Shown in pieces: positions 45,628-55,554 of a stretch of 64,000 nucleotides of DNA (positions are counted from its first letter, which is position 1; each line of letters begins with the position of its first letter). The notes beneath the pieces were generated by a model. The model saw only the letters and a program-made list of their open reading frames with translations. It was not told the origin of the DNA and did not search any database. The position numbers and the translations under genes are program-made. Origin of the DNA: Streptococcus porcinus (GTDB lineage Bacteria; Bacillota; Bacilli; Lactobacillales; Streptococcaceae); NCBI RefSeq assembly GCF_900475415.1, contig NZ_LS483388.1:1226001-1290000 (forward strand), given 5' to 3'.

Positions 45628-45702
45628 TCTCCTTTAATGTTATCAGAAAACTTGGCTAATAACATTTGTAATATGCTTGGCGAAAGGGAACTAAGCACCA
45701 AG
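45628..45702 (-). promoter_or_regulatory. preQ1-II riboswitch
   Basis: The minus strand starts CTTGGTGCTTAG, then CGCCAAGCATATTACA, and ends with AAAGGAGA. This matches the conserved core of the Streptococcaceae preQ1-II (COG4708) class: stem P2 (CTTGG/CCAAG), the CATATTACA segment, a variable hairpin (ATGTTAT/ATAACAT) and the ribosome site that pairs when preQ1 is bound. Expected outcome: less queT translation when preQ1 is plentiful. Confidence 0.93.
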
Positions 45703-45721
45703 GGTTACATGGCAACCTTTT

Positions 45722-45730
45722 AAGTATACC
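45722..45730 (-). promoter_or_regulatory. Extended -10 promoter of queT
   Basis: TGGTATACT on the minus strand, about 20 bases before the riboswitch. Confidence 0.5.
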
Positions 45731-46025
45731 ACAAAAGAGCCGATAAAAAAAGAGATACTATACTTTTGTATGGAAATCAACCTCACTATCGTAGTACTCC
45801 TAAAAAGAATAAAGAATATAATAAATATGACAAAAAGAAGAGTAAAGCAATGAAAAAATACAGTGATAATCATAGCTTATTTAACGGCAAAAGCTATTGC
45901 CAAACTTTTCAACATCCTTAATTTATCCTACTAACTCTTAACGCAAGTATTATCTAACCAATATTAGGAAGTAGATAAAAGTATTCGCCACTATTACTTA
46001 TCCTGAGAGACTCTAATAAAAGCAC
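45731..46025. other. Region between eno and queT without a recognised gene
   Basis: About 300 bases. The plus strand is open from about 45725 to 45922 in a Lys/Tyr-rich frame (for example DKKKSKAMKKYSDN) but with no good start or ribosome site. I do not recognise it; it may be decayed coding sequence. Confidence 0.3.
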
Positions 46026-46053
46026 AAAAAAACTTGGGTTTCCCCAAGTTTTT
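46026..46053 (-). terminator. Intrinsic terminator after eno
   Basis: AAAAACTTGGG, GAAA loop, CCCAAGTTTTTTT on the minus strand: a textbook strong terminator about 67 bases past the eno stop. Confidence 0.92.
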
Positions 46054-46119
46054 CATTTTCTACTAACCTTTAAGCTTAGCCAGTCATATTCTTATCATGA
46101 CTAACTGTAATTTCAGCAC

Positions 46120-47457
<1,338 letters not shown>

Positions 47458-47467
47458 TTACATGTTA

Positions 47468-47496
47468 ATAATACCACAAAAACTAAGCAGATTCAA
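47468..47496 (-). promoter_or_regulatory. Promoter of eno
   Basis: TTGAAT, 17 bases ending in TGG, TATTAT on the minus strand, about 40 bases before the ATG. Confidence 0.78.
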
Positions 47497-47553
47497 CTTA
47501 AAAAACGAGCTTACGAAAACAATCACTAACTTTTGCCTTGTTTTTTCTTATGT

Positions 47554-47580
47554 TTCTGAAAACTATCGAAAGTTTCAGAA
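47554..47580. repeat. Inverted repeat between divergent eno and yueI-like promoters
   Basis: TTCTGAAAACT and AGTTTCAGAA form arms that pair with one bulged A around ATCGAA. It lies upstream of both promoters and has no T tract, so an operator or protein-binding site is possible. Confidence 0.4.
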
Positions 47581-47615
47581 TGCATATTTTAATAGCTTTT
47601 TAATCTAAAAATCAG

Positions 47616-47621
47616 TATAAT
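47616..47621 (+). promoter_or_regulatory. -10 box of the yueI-like gene
   Basis: TATAAT, about 35 bases before the ATG; -35 weak. A 12-base palindrome AATAAGCTTATT (47626-47637) follows at the expected start of the transcript. Confidence 0.45.
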
Positions 47622-47655
47622 GTTAATAAGCTTATTCCCATTTAAGGAGGATATT

Positions 47656-48102
47656 ATGGATTCATTAGACCAAAAAGTATTAAAAAGCGCCCACGGAGAG
47701 TATCGTCTAGATCCTGACCAGCAGCGTTATTATTTAGGAACATTTGCTGAAAGAGTTCTCTTAACAATACCGCTTGAAGGTATCGAAAATGATATTGCAA
47801 AGCTGGAATTTGAACGACTGTTACCAAGTCTGGTCGAACACTACTCCCCTTTATCATTAAAGTTGTCCTCAGAGTTAGAATCTGACTATCAAATGGCTTA
47901 TATGAAATTAGCAAGTAAAAGAAATATCCCTACAACGATTGTAGATGAAATAAGCGCCAAATCACCATTTGCCATTGTTTTACACACCGACCATGCTGTC
48001 AATTTAAATGAAACTTCCATCACATCGTCTCTATCCCAACAAAAAAATACAGAGGACACCAAACAAAAAAAATCTTTTTGGCAACACTTGTTTGGAAAAT
48101 AG
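47656..48102 (+). CDS. DUF1694 / YueI-family protein
   Basis: A 148-residue cytoplasmic protein of the YueI family (DUF1694): it starts MDSLDQKVLKSAHGEYRL and contains GTFAERVLLTI and SPFAIVLHTDHAVN. The family has no established function. ATG at 47656 is chosen because AAGGAGG lies five bases before it. It is transcribed away from eno and ends in a long structured terminator. Confidence 0.82.
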   Translation: MDSLDQKVLKSAHGEYRLDPDQQRYYLGTFAERVLLTIPLEGIENDIAKLEFERLLPSLVEHYSPLSLKLSSELESDYQMAYMKLASKRNIPTTIVDEISAKSPFAIVLHTDHAVNLNETSITSSLSQQKNTEDTKQKKSFWQHLFGK

Positions 48103-48181
48103 CCAGAATAGCCAAAGACACAAAACAGTCTACTACTCGGCCTTTACCTTTAAACTGAAATAATAATCATTAGCGACAAGC

Positions 48182-48265
48182 AGAAACCAGCATGCACTCT
48201 TTAATCTCCATTCTAAGATTTTTATCTTAAATCGAGATAGATAGTGCATACTGGTTTCTTTTTAT
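48182..48265 (+). terminator. Large structured terminator after the yueI-like gene
   Basis: Nested arms: AGAAACCAG/CTGGTTTCT, one mismatch, ATGCACT/AGTGCAT, then ATCTC/GAGAT, with an inner TAAGAT/ATCTTA hairpin, ending in TTTCTTTTTAT. At about 78 bases it is far larger than the other terminators here, so it could also be a structured RNA or an intergenic repeat. Confidence 0.65.
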
Positions 48266-48271
48266 AATTAT

Positions 48272-48405
48272 TTAATTGAAGTTACCACTATTCGTATCTT
48301 CCTTAACTTGAGCAAAGGTCTCGTTGCAATAACTAATATCATAACTCTCTAGAACAACTTGGGACTTGCCTTCTGATAATCAATATCTGATAACACTAAA
48401 TCCCC
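48272..48405 (-). pseudogene. Possible decayed coding remnant after the VOC gene
   Basis: On the minus strand, past the VOC stop, the same frame gives DLVLSDIDYQKASPKLF then a stop. Shifting by one base near 48350 continues as VLESYDISYCNETFAQV to a stop at 48272-48274. The composition looks protein-like, but there is no start and I do not recognise the protein. It may be the tail of a deleted gene. Confidence 0.35.
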
Positions 48406-48837
48406 TCAAACAATGACCATCCCCTGATCATCAAATGCCATTTCCGGATTCCAACAAACTTCCCATACATAGGCATCAGGATCAGCAAAGTAAGCATGAA
48501 ATCCTCCCCAGAAAACACTTTGGGGCTCCTTTAAAATTCTAGCGCCAGCTGCTTTCGCCAATGCTATCACCTGAAAGACTTCCTCTTTTGTTCTAACATT
48601 ATAAGCAAGTGTCATTCCGTTAAAATGCTCTTCTAGAAGAGTTGGCAAACCATTTCCAAAATCAGCTGCTAGCTCTTCAATCGGGTACAGTTCTAGTTTT
48701 GTACCTGCGTTATTAAAAAAAATAACTTCTGGGCTGGTTCTTCTTTCTTTTGTTTCAAAACCCAAACCATCTCGATAAAATTTTACCGAATCTTCCATGT
48801 TTCTCACACCTAGGCATATAAGGTTAATTCTATTCAT
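48406..48837 (-). CDS. VOC-superfamily (glyoxalase-like) protein
   Basis: A 143-residue vicinal-oxygen-chelate protein: MNRINLICLGVRNMEDSVKFY at the start, GFHAYFADPDAYVWEV near the end, with LELYP in the middle. It could be a dioxygenase, a glyoxalase or a binding protein; the substrate cannot be read. ATG at 48837 lies within the last codons of serB (8-base overlap), so it is co-translated with serB. Confidence 0.8.
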   Translation of the reverse strand: MNRINLICLGVRNMEDSVKFYRDGLGFETKERRTSPEVIFFNNAGTKLELYPIEELAADFGNGLPTLLEEHFNGMTLAYNVRTKEEVFQVIALAKAAGARILKEPQSVFWGGFHAYFADPDAYVWEVCWNPEMAFDDQGMVIV

Positions 48838-49489
48838 TTGACAATTCTCGCTTTTCAATTAAGGGAAGCAGTTCCATTAAATCTGCTTTATTTATTTGAT
48901 ATGGTGCTTGCGCTTTAACGATACTCTTGGCACAAAAAGCGACTCCGATTCCAGCTGTTTGTATCATTGGCAAATCATTGGCCCCATCTCCCATGGCGAT
49001 AGTATCAGCTAATTGTAGTTGATTTTCACTAGCCCAATCTAATAAACACTGGTATTTAACATTTTTATTAACGACTTGCCCAGCGACTTGTCCCGTCAAA
49101 TAACCACCACTAACCTCTAGTTTATTAGCCTTGACATAATCAAGTTTCAATTCATGGGCTAAGGGATCAATGATTTCATGAAATCCTCCAGAGACCACCC
49201 CCACTTTAAAACCTTTAGCATGCATAACTTCAATTAACTCTTTAGCCCCTTTTTGTAAATGAATTTGCTGATAGACCTGTTTAAAAACTGAGATAGGTAA
49301 GCCTTTTAACAGTTTAACACGCTCTCGTAATGCTTCTTCAAAATCTAGTAGGCCATTCATTGCTTGGTCAGTAATTTCTGCAATCTCCAAACCTATGCCA
49401 GCTTCTTGCCCTAGTAAATCAATCACTTCTTCTTTAATTAGGGTCGAATCAACGTCCATAAGTAGAAGACCTTTTACATCTTTCATCAT
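48830..49489 (-). CDS. serB: Phosphoserine phosphatase
   Basis: A 219-residue HAD phosphatase, last step of serine synthesis. It has motif I MDVDSTLI (Asp12, Asp14), motif II VVSGGF and motif IV AMGDGANDLPM. There is no ACT domain. The ribosome site is GAGGGAGAA before two adjacent ATGs; the first is used here. It is cotranscribed with the VOC gene. Confidence 0.92.
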   Translation of the reverse strand: MMKDVKGLLLMDVDSTLIKEEVIDLLGQEAGIGLEIAEITDQAMNGLLDFEEALRERVKLLKGLPISVFKQVYQQIHLQKGAKELIEVMHAKGFKVGVVSGGFHEIIDPLAHELKLDYVKANKLEVSGGYLTGQVAGQVVNKNVKYQCLLDWASENQLQLADTIAMGDGANDLPMIQTAGIGVAFCAKSIVKAQAPYQINKADLMELLPLIEKRELSNE

Positions 49490-49563
49490 TTCTCCCTCAT
49501 TGTATACAATAAGCTTTCAAATACTGTTCTTATTTTACAGAAAATTATAATCAAAGGCAATAT

Positions 49564-49593
49564 AAAAAAGTTCGAGCAAGGTGCTCAAACTTT
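49564..49593 (-). terminator. Intrinsic terminator after ezrA
   Basis: AAGTTTGAGCA pairs with TGCTCGAACTT (one mismatch) around CCT, followed by TTTT on the minus strand, overlapping the end of ezrA. Confidence 0.78.
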
Positions 49594-51316
49594 AAAATCG
49601 AATCCGTTCTTTTGTTCGTTCATAAGAATTCACAAATCTGTCGGTAACACCGGGTTCAACTGTTTCTAATGCATAAGAAATTTCATCAAATGAAGCTTGA
49701 TAATCATGTTCAACCTCAAATAAATGCATAGCTACTTCAAAGGAAGATTGCACCCCAGCTTCAAAACTACGATAACGATTAGAATACTGTAATAATTGTT
49801 CTGTTAAGGTAGCATTTCCGACAACTTGGTAAGTATAATCTTCTAAGTTTGCGATTGAAGCACTTGAAATATCAGATAAACGCACGATAGCCTCGATATC
49901 GATCTTACCTTTACTTAGTTCGTCCATTAAAGCTTCGAGTTGCGTTGATGTTGTAAAGAAAACATTGAGATAATCTTGAGGAATCCCAGGTAAATTACGT
50001 TTTTCGATAAAACGCTTGATCATATGAAGTTGAGCCACAAACTTATCAGCGTCTTTGCGAGCCTTTACTTCAATGGCTTCAATATCCTTAATAGAATCAA
50101 AGACTTCAATTTGACCCGCTTCCACAGCTCCAAGTTTTTTCAAGTATTTATCAAAAAGAACTTGCAATTCCGAGTAAGGAACTTCTTGATTCGAGATATC
50201 TTTTGCTAGTTCAAGAGCATTTTCTTCAACATCTTTGATATCCTTTTCAAAAGCTTTTACATTTAAAGTTTGGTTTTCAGTAATGATATACTTACGTGAT
50301 AAACGTGCCATTTCATCAGCAAGCTTTCGATTATTTTCTTTAGCATGTGCTAAGTAGGAAGGAATAATCTTACTGTCTCTTACGACCTGTTTATGAGCCT
50401 TTATTTCACGTTCAAACAAATCATACAATGAATCGATACGTTCTTGTATATGATCATTATTTTCCCTAGCACTGTCTAAATCAAGATTGGCTAAATCAGA
50501 AGAATTTGTCCGAATAGCTTCTCTAATTTCCTGAAAACGTGCCTCAATATTAGTCTCAGCAAAATGATAGTTTTCTTCTAATAGACGACGGTAACCTGAC
50601 TCAAGATCATCTAATTGGTCTGGAAAATGTGTTTCAAGTTTTTCAACAATTGCTGGAATTTGTTCTGTAATCTGACCAAGCGCAATCGTATGCTCTTCAG
50701 CTCGATCAAGCACTTCAGAAGCCTCAACTGGGTCTCCAGAAGAATTTAAAGTGACAAACTGTGAAAATTCAGTCTCAATATTTTTCATCTGTTTGTCAAT
50801 TTCAGGTTTAGTTGAACCAAAATTATCATCATTCTCTAAGATCCATTTTTGAAGGTTTTCATATAAATCTAAAGCATGCGTCACACGAGCGCTATTTTTT
50901 TCTTCTTGTTCTTTTAGGATATCTAAAGCTTCGCGGATAGACTGAATATCTTCTTCCACCAAGTTCAACTGACTTTCGACATTGTTAATCTCATGTTTGG
51001 CGCGAATAAAATTGAAAGTGTCATTCAATTTCTCGGCCTCAAACAAATGATTTTCAATATCAGCAAAAGAATTGAGGGTTAAATCAACCCATTTTTGGTT
51101 CCATTCTCTAAAAGATGTTTGACTTTGACCAATCAAATGTAAGGATTTGACTTCCTCAATTTCATCATTTACAGGTAAGCCAAATAGTTCTACTTTTCTA
51201 TCTTCTAGACTACTAATCAATGACTCATTACGTTTTCTAATAATGACTCCTATTAAATAGGCAATAATCACAAGTAGGACTATAGCTACAATGAGCAAAA
51301 TAATTCCGCTTGACAT
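49592..51316 (-). CDS. ezrA: Septation ring formation regulator EzrA
   Basis: A 574-residue FtsZ-ring regulator. One N-terminal transmembrane helix (about 4-26) is followed by a Lys/Arg stop-transfer and a long cytoplasmic spectrin-like coiled coil. In cocci EzrA recruits division and wall-synthesis proteins to the septum. Its leader is about 105 bases long from its own promoter. AAGGAG ribosome site. Confidence 0.95.
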   Translation of the reverse strand: MSSGIILLIVAIVLLVIIAYLIGVIIRKRNESLISSLEDRKVELFGLPVNDEIEEVKSLHLIGQSQTSFREWNQKWVDLTLNSFADIENHLFEAEKLNDTFNFIRAKHEINNVESQLNLVEEDIQSIREALDILKEQEEKNSARVTHALDLYENLQKWILENDDNFGSTKPEIDKQMKNIETEFSQFVTLNSSGDPVEASEVLDRAEEHTIALGQITEQIPAIVEKLETHFPDQLDDLESGYRRLLEENYHFAETNIEARFQEIREAIRTNSSDLANLDLDSARENNDHIQERIDSLYDLFEREIKAHKQVVRDSKIIPSYLAHAKENNRKLADEMARLSRKYIITENQTLNVKAFEKDIKDVEENALELAKDISNQEVPYSELQVLFDKYLKKLGAVEAGQIEVFDSIKDIEAIEVKARKDADKFVAQLHMIKRFIEKRNLPGIPQDYLNVFFTTSTQLEALMDELSKGKIDIEAIVRLSDISSASIANLEDYTYQVVGNATLTEQLLQYSNRYRSFEAGVQSSFEVAMHLFEVEHDYQASFDEISYALETVEPGVTDRFVNSYERTKERIRF

Positions 51317-51428
51317 CTTAATCTCCTTATTTTATGCGGTGTAATCACTTTTTATTAAATTCAATTCTAGATTTAGTGATAGTTCGCTACTTTATTAAAA
51401 TTTATCAAAAATACATTATAACGTTTCG

Positions 51429-51457
51429 ATTATAACATACTTTAAAGTGCTTTTCAA
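51429..51457 (-). promoter_or_regulatory. Promoter of ezrA
   Basis: TTGAAA, 17 bases ending in TGT, TATAAT on the minus strand, after gyrB, predicting a leader of about 105 bases. Confidence 0.78.
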
Positions 51458-51468
51458 AGGATATTTCA

Positions 51469-53421
51469 CTAAATATCAAGCGTACTATAGACCGCATTTT
51501 CTTCAATAAATTCACGTCTTGGCTCAACACGGTCACCCATTAACATGTCAAAAACTCTATCTGCTTCAGCAGCATCATCAACTGTTACTTTTGCCATTAA
51601 ACGATTTTCAGGATCCATAGTTGTTTCCCATAATTGGTGATCATCCATTTCTCCTAGACCTTTATAACGTTGAACTGAGGGTTTTGATCGGCCACTACTA
51701 TATTTTTCTAAAGCATCTTGTAATTGTGTTTCTTGGTTGACACCCGGCTGAATATATTCTTTTATTTCATTGCCGACTTTAACACCATAAATTGGTGGCT
51801 GAGCGATGTAAACATAACCTGCCTCAAGAACTGGTCGCATAAAGCGATAAATTAATGTTAAGAGTAACGTTCTAATATGAGCTCCATCAACATCAGCATC
51901 TGTCATGATAACTAGTTTTTGATATCTTGCTTTACTTACATCAAAATCAGCGCCAAAACCCGTTCCCATAGCCGTAAACAAGCTTCTAATTTCTTCATTA
52001 GCTAAGATCTTATCCATCGTCGCTTTTTCAACGTTTAATATCTTACCACGAATAGGTAAAATTGCTTGAAATTCCCGATTTCGTCCAGATTTAGCAGAAC
52101 CACCCGCAGAGTCTCCTTCGACGATGAAAAGTTCATTTTGGCTAGCATCGTTAGAGGAACAGTCCGCAAGTTTTCCTGGTAAATTTGAAATTTCTAGACC
52201 TGATTTTTTACGCGTAACTTCACGTGCACGTTTTGCTGCTATCCTTGCCTTAGAGGCTAGAATACCTTTTTCAACAATTCTTCTAGCAATTTGAGGATTT
52301 TCTAATAAAAAACGATGAAAAGCTTCACTAAACAAACGGTTCGTAATTTTGACAACCTCAGAATTCCCCAATTTTGTTTTTGTTTGGCCTTCAAACTGTG
52401 GATTTGGATGTTTGACAGAGATTACCGCAGTTAAACCCTCGCGAACATCTTCACCAGTCAGATTATCATCATTTTCTTTTAGAATCTTATTCTTCTTAGC
52501 ATAGTCATTGATTACTCTAGTTAAAGCAGTTCGGAAACCTTGCTCATGCGTTCCGCCTTCATGGGTATGAATGTTATTAGCAAAACTCATGACATTTTCA
52601 TGATAACCAGTAGTATACTGCATTGCAACTTCTACAGCAATACCATCCATCTCTCCATCTGTGTAAATGGGAGTTTCAATAATAACATCTTTTTTTTCAT
52701 TGAGGTATTCAACATAAGAACCAATACCACCTTCGTAGTGGAAATCCTTTTCTTGTTGCATTCCTGGGCGCTTATCTGAAATTGATATTCTTAAACCCCG
52801 ATTCAAAAAAGCAAGTTCTTGTATTCTCTTAGCAAGTTTATCAAAGTTAAAAATAACTGTTTCTGTAAAAATTTCTGGATCCGGTGTAAAATGGACCGTA
52901 GTCCCTGTTAATTCGGTTTCTCCAATAATTTTTAAGTCATCAACAACAACACCGCGTCTAAATTCTTGATAATGAATTTGACCATTTTTATAGACTCTAA
53001 CATCTAACTGAGTTGATAAAGCATTGACAACGGATGATCCAACTCCATGCAAACCACCAGAGACTTTATAGCCCCCGCCACCAAATTTACCACCGGCGTG
53101 TAAAACAGTAAACACTGTCTCGACTGCTGGTCTTCCTGTTTTAGCTTGAATGTCTACGGGAATCCCACGACCATCGTCAACAACAGTGATGGAATTATCT
53201 TCTTCAATAAAAACCTCGATATGACTAGCAAAACCAGCTAAGGCCTCATCAATAGAATTATCGACAATCTCCCAAACCAAGTGGTGTAAGCCCTCAGATG
53301 AAGTTGATCCAATATACATTCCTGGACGCATGCGAACAGCTTCTAAACCTTCTAAAACTTGAATTTGGCTGGCGTCATATTCTTGTACATTGTCTTCTAA
53401 CGGTTTGTTTTCTTCAATCAT
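51469..53421 (-). CDS. gyrB: DNA gyrase subunit B
   Basis: A 650-residue ATPase subunit. GHKL motifs ([32 protein letters not shown]), TOPRIM region ([25 protein letters not shown]) and the C-terminal GLGEMD segment are present. With GyrA it introduces negative supercoils. The ATG abuts the HAD stop codon, so translation is coupled to that gene. It is the conserved streptococcal HAD-gyrB pair. Confidence 0.98.
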   Translation of the reverse strand: MIEENKPLEDNVQEYDASQIQVLEGLEAVRMRPGMYIGSTSSEGLHHLVWEIVDNSIDEALAGFASHIEVFIEEDNSITVVDDGRGIPVDIQAKTGRPAVETVFTVLHAGGKFGGGGYKVSGGLHGVGSSVVNALSTQLDVRVYKNGQIHYQEFRRGVVVDDLKIIGETELTGTTVHFTPDPEIFTETVIFNFDKLAKRIQELAFLNRGLRISISDKRPGMQQEKDFHYEGGIGSYVEYLNEKKDVIIETPIYTDGEMDGIAVEVAMQYTTGYHENVMSFANNIHTHEGGTHEQGFRTALTRVINDYAKKNKILKENDDNLTGEDVREGLTAVISVKHPNPQFEGQTKTKLGNSEVVKITNRLFSEAFHRFLLENPQIARRIVEKGILASKARIAAKRAREVTRKKSGLEISNLPGKLADCSSNDASQNELFIVEGDSAGGSAKSGRNREFQAILPIRGKILNVEKATMDKILANEEIRSLFTAMGTGFGADFDVSKARYQKLVIMTDADVDGAHIRTLLLTLIYRFMRPVLEAGYVYIAQPPIYGVKVGNEIKEYIQPGVNQETQLQDALEKYSSGRSKPSVQRYKGLGEMDDHQLWETTMDPENRLMAKVTVDDAAEADRVFDMLMGDRVEPRREFIEENAVYSTLDI

Positions 53422-53982
53422 TTAATTTACTATCTCCAATAATGACTTATTTTCATCAACAAGCAAAGTATCAAAATTTGCGGATTGTCCTGCTTGGCAA
53501 TCAATGGGACGATCTCCAATGACCAAAGCATTGTGAATATGGTATTTTTCTTTTAAGTACAGAATACTTTCGGGATTAGGCTTTCGTGCAAAACCATCGT
53601 TTGCGGTCACAATCTCAGTAAAATACTGCATTAAATGAGCCTTTTTTAAGAGAAGTAACACTTGATTATCACGATGAGAGACTAAAAAATTACGCTTCCC
53701 ATCTTCTACTATCTTTTTGAGTATTTCTTTAGCTCCAGAACGCCAAATAGGATTGGACAAAGCCTTTGCTTCATTTAATTTATAATCATTAAGAAACTGA
53801 CTCTCAAAAGGTGCAAAGTAGTTAACTGCAACTTCTGTCGACTCTTTTAATTTGGCATAGACAGCATCATGACTCCCAGAAAGATGATAAGTAGCCAAAG
53901 TTTCCACGAATGCTCGGGTAGAAGTCTCATAATTATCTAAAAGAGTTCCACCTAAGTCCCAAATGTAATCTTCGTAATTCAT
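53422..53982 (-). CDS. HAD-IA family hydrolase with altered motif I
   Basis: A 186-residue HAD protein directly before gyrB. Motif I is WDLGGTL: the nucleophile Asp is present but the second Asp of DxDxT is Gly. Motif II (VSHRDN), the motif III Lys (ARKPNPES) and motif IV (IGDRPIDCQAG) are present. The missing general acid/base Asp suggests weak or different activity. It starts at an ATG with no ribosome site, seven bases after a TATAAT box. Confidence 0.85.
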   Translation of the reverse strand: MNYEDYIWDLGGTLLDNYETSTRAFVETLATYHLSGSHDAVYAKLKESTEVAVNYFAPFESQFLNDYKLNEAKALSNPIWRSGAKEILKKIVEDGKRNFLVSHRDNQVLLLLKKAHLMQYFTEIVTANDGFARKPNPESILYLKEKYHIHNALVIGDRPIDCQAGQSANFDTLLVDENKSLLEIVN

Positions 53983-53989
53983 AACCCTA

Positions 53990-53998
53990 ATTATAACA
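53990..53998 (-). promoter_or_regulatory. Extended -10 promoter of HAD-gyrB
   Basis: TGTTATAAT on the minus strand, then TAGGGTT and the ATG at 53982. The expected start point is within one or two bases of the start codon. Confidence 0.6.
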
Positions 53999-54028
53999 TA
54001 TTTTACCCCTATTTTATAGTATGAAAGT

Positions 54029-54076
54029 AAAATAAAAGGATTGTCTAGTTATTACAGAAAAGTAATACAGACAATC
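54029..54076 (-). terminator. Intrinsic terminator after rodA
   Basis: GATTGTCT pairs with AGACAATC, with an inner TTAC/GTAA stem, followed by CTTTTATTTT on the minus strand. Confidence 0.78.
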
Positions 54077-54083
54077 ACTATTT

Positions 54084-55301
54084 TTAGTAGTCGTAACGAT
54101 AACTTCTTCTTAATTGTTGTTCACTTTCAATTTCACCCGCCAACACATGTTGATAATTCATGGACAGAATCAAGCCAACACCAATGAGATTGGAAATCAA
54201 AGCAGAGCCACCTTGTGAAATAAAGGGCAAAGGAATCCCCGTCAGTGGTAAAATTCCGATAGCAGCGCCTATATTTTCAAAAATATGAAAGAGAATCATC
54301 ATGATAAAGCCAGTTGAAATATAAGTGTAGAAAAGATTGTTAGACTCGAATGTGACTTTCAACATTCTATATATTAAAAGAAGGTAGAGCATTAACAAAA
54401 TTGCAGATCCAATAAAGCCAAAATTTTCAGCAATTACAGTGAAAATCATATCACTTTCTCTTACAGGAACTGGTAAATCTAAGTGATTAAACCCCTTCCC
54501 AAAAAGTCCTCCACTACCTATGGAAATCATGCTTTGTGTTTGCTGGTAAGCAATAGTTTCAGAATACTCAAATGGTGTTAAGAAAGCTGAAATCCGATTG
54601 ATTTGATAAGCATCCATTCCCATCTTAAAGAAAAAATCCTTGCCTTGGGGGAGAATAAAAACTAGAAAAAAAGTTGCAATAGATAATAAAACGCCAAAAG
54701 CGATCGGTAAAATAAGCCACCAAGAAATACCAGAGATTAACACGACTCCAATCAAGATAGCCAGAAAAACCATGGCTGTTCCTAAGTCTTTTTGTAAACC
54801 CAATAGAACCATCACGGGTAGGGTTAATAAAAGATACAATCCTAGGAGTTTCCAATCATCCTTAAAAGTTGATCTTTCCTCTTTCCCCTTAAACCATACA
54901 GTTAGGCGAGCTAAAACCAGAATATAAGAAATTTTCATAAATTCTGACGGTTGAAAAAGAGTTACAGAGCCAATAGTAATCCAATTCCTAGCACCAGTAG
55001 CAGCGACTAGCTGTGGACTATAAAAAAATAGAGGTAAAATCATCAAAACAAGTCCTAAGGTATAAAGAAAAGGCGTCAGCTTCCATAAAACCTTAGTACT
55101 AAAAAACATGAGAACAAAAGCAAATAAGGATCCAAAACCTATCCATAAGAACTGCTGAACCATAACTTTAGTCAAATTTTTAGGATAATCATGATAAGTT
55201 GCCACATACACAGCCAGAAGACCAATCAATAGTAAACAAAAAACGGGAGTGATAATGCCATAGTCAATTTTATGATCAAGGCTTCTCTTATGATATGCCA
55301 T
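54084..55301 (-). CDS. rodA: SEDS-family peptidoglycan glycosyltransferase, RodA-type
   Basis: A 405-residue polytopic membrane protein (about ten helices) of the FtsW/RodA/SpoVE family. It polymerises lipid II with a class B PBP. Landmarks are SVTLFQPSEFMKISYILVLA, LQKDLGTAMVF and the C-terminal GIPLPFISQGGSALIS. I call RodA from its position beside HAD-gyrB, as in S. pyogenes; FtsW cannot be excluded from motifs alone. Confidence 0.88.
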   Translation of the reverse strand: MAYHKRSLDHKIDYGIITPVFCLLLIGLLAVYVATYHDYPKNLTKVMVQQFLWIGFGSLFAFVLMFFSTKVLWKLTPFLYTLGLVLMILPLFFYSPQLVAATGARNWITIGSVTLFQPSEFMKISYILVLARLTVWFKGKEERSTFKDDWKLLGLYLLLTLPVMVLLGLQKDLGTAMVFLAILIGVVLISGISWWLILPIAFGVLLSIATFFLVFILPQGKDFFFKMGMDAYQINRISAFLTPFEYSETIAYQQTQSMISIGSGGLFGKGFNHLDLPVPVRESDMIFTVIAENFGFIGSAILLMLYLLLIYRMLKVTFESNNLFYTYISTGFIMMILFHIFENIGAAIGILPLTGIPLPFISQGGSALISNLIGVGLILSMNYQHVLAGEIESEQQLRRSYRYDY

Positions 55302-55377
55302 TCTATCCTACTTTCTATATTATCGAACCACTTTAGATTACAGGTACGAAGAGAAGATTTCCTTAATACGAAAAAAT

Positions 55378-55401
55378 GAAAAAAGGACCAAATATTTGGT
55401 C
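55378..55401 (-). terminator. Intrinsic terminator after tRNA-Arg
   Basis: GACCAAATATTTGGTC, a perfect 16-base palindrome, followed by CTTTTTT on the minus strand. Confidence 0.85.
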
Positions 55402-55422
55402 ACTATTAACAATTTTCACAGA

Positions 55423-55494
55423 TGGCCCCTGCAGGAATCGAACCTGCAACTACTCCTTAGGAGGGAGTTGTTATATCCATTGAACTAAGGAGCC
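55423..55494 (-). tRNA. tRNA-Arg (anticodon CCU)
   Basis: Minus strand folds as a full cloverleaf: acceptor GGCTCCT with AGGGGCC (one G-U), D arm, anticodon stem ACTCC/GGAGT with loop CTCCTAA giving anticodon CCT, variable AGTT, T arm GCAGG-TTCGATT-CCTGC, and discriminator A. The CCA end is not encoded. It reads the rare Arg codon AGG. The -10 box upstream predicts transcription starting at its first base. Confidence 0.97.
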
Positions 55495-55500
55495 TAAGGC

Positions 55501-55506
55501 ATTATA
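55501..55506 (-). promoter_or_regulatory. -10 box directly before tRNA-Arg
   Basis: TATAAT on the minus strand, six bases (GCCTTA) before the mature tRNA 5' end. There is no good -35 and no TGn. Confidence 0.5.
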
Positions 55507-55554
55507 CCTCCATCTATTGTAGCCTAGAAAATCAGGAATTGCAAGTTTAAATCT

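Noticed and set aside
55423..55494. tRNA-Arg as an integration site for a mobile element
   Set aside because: No integrase gene and no repeat of the tRNA 3' end found nearby.
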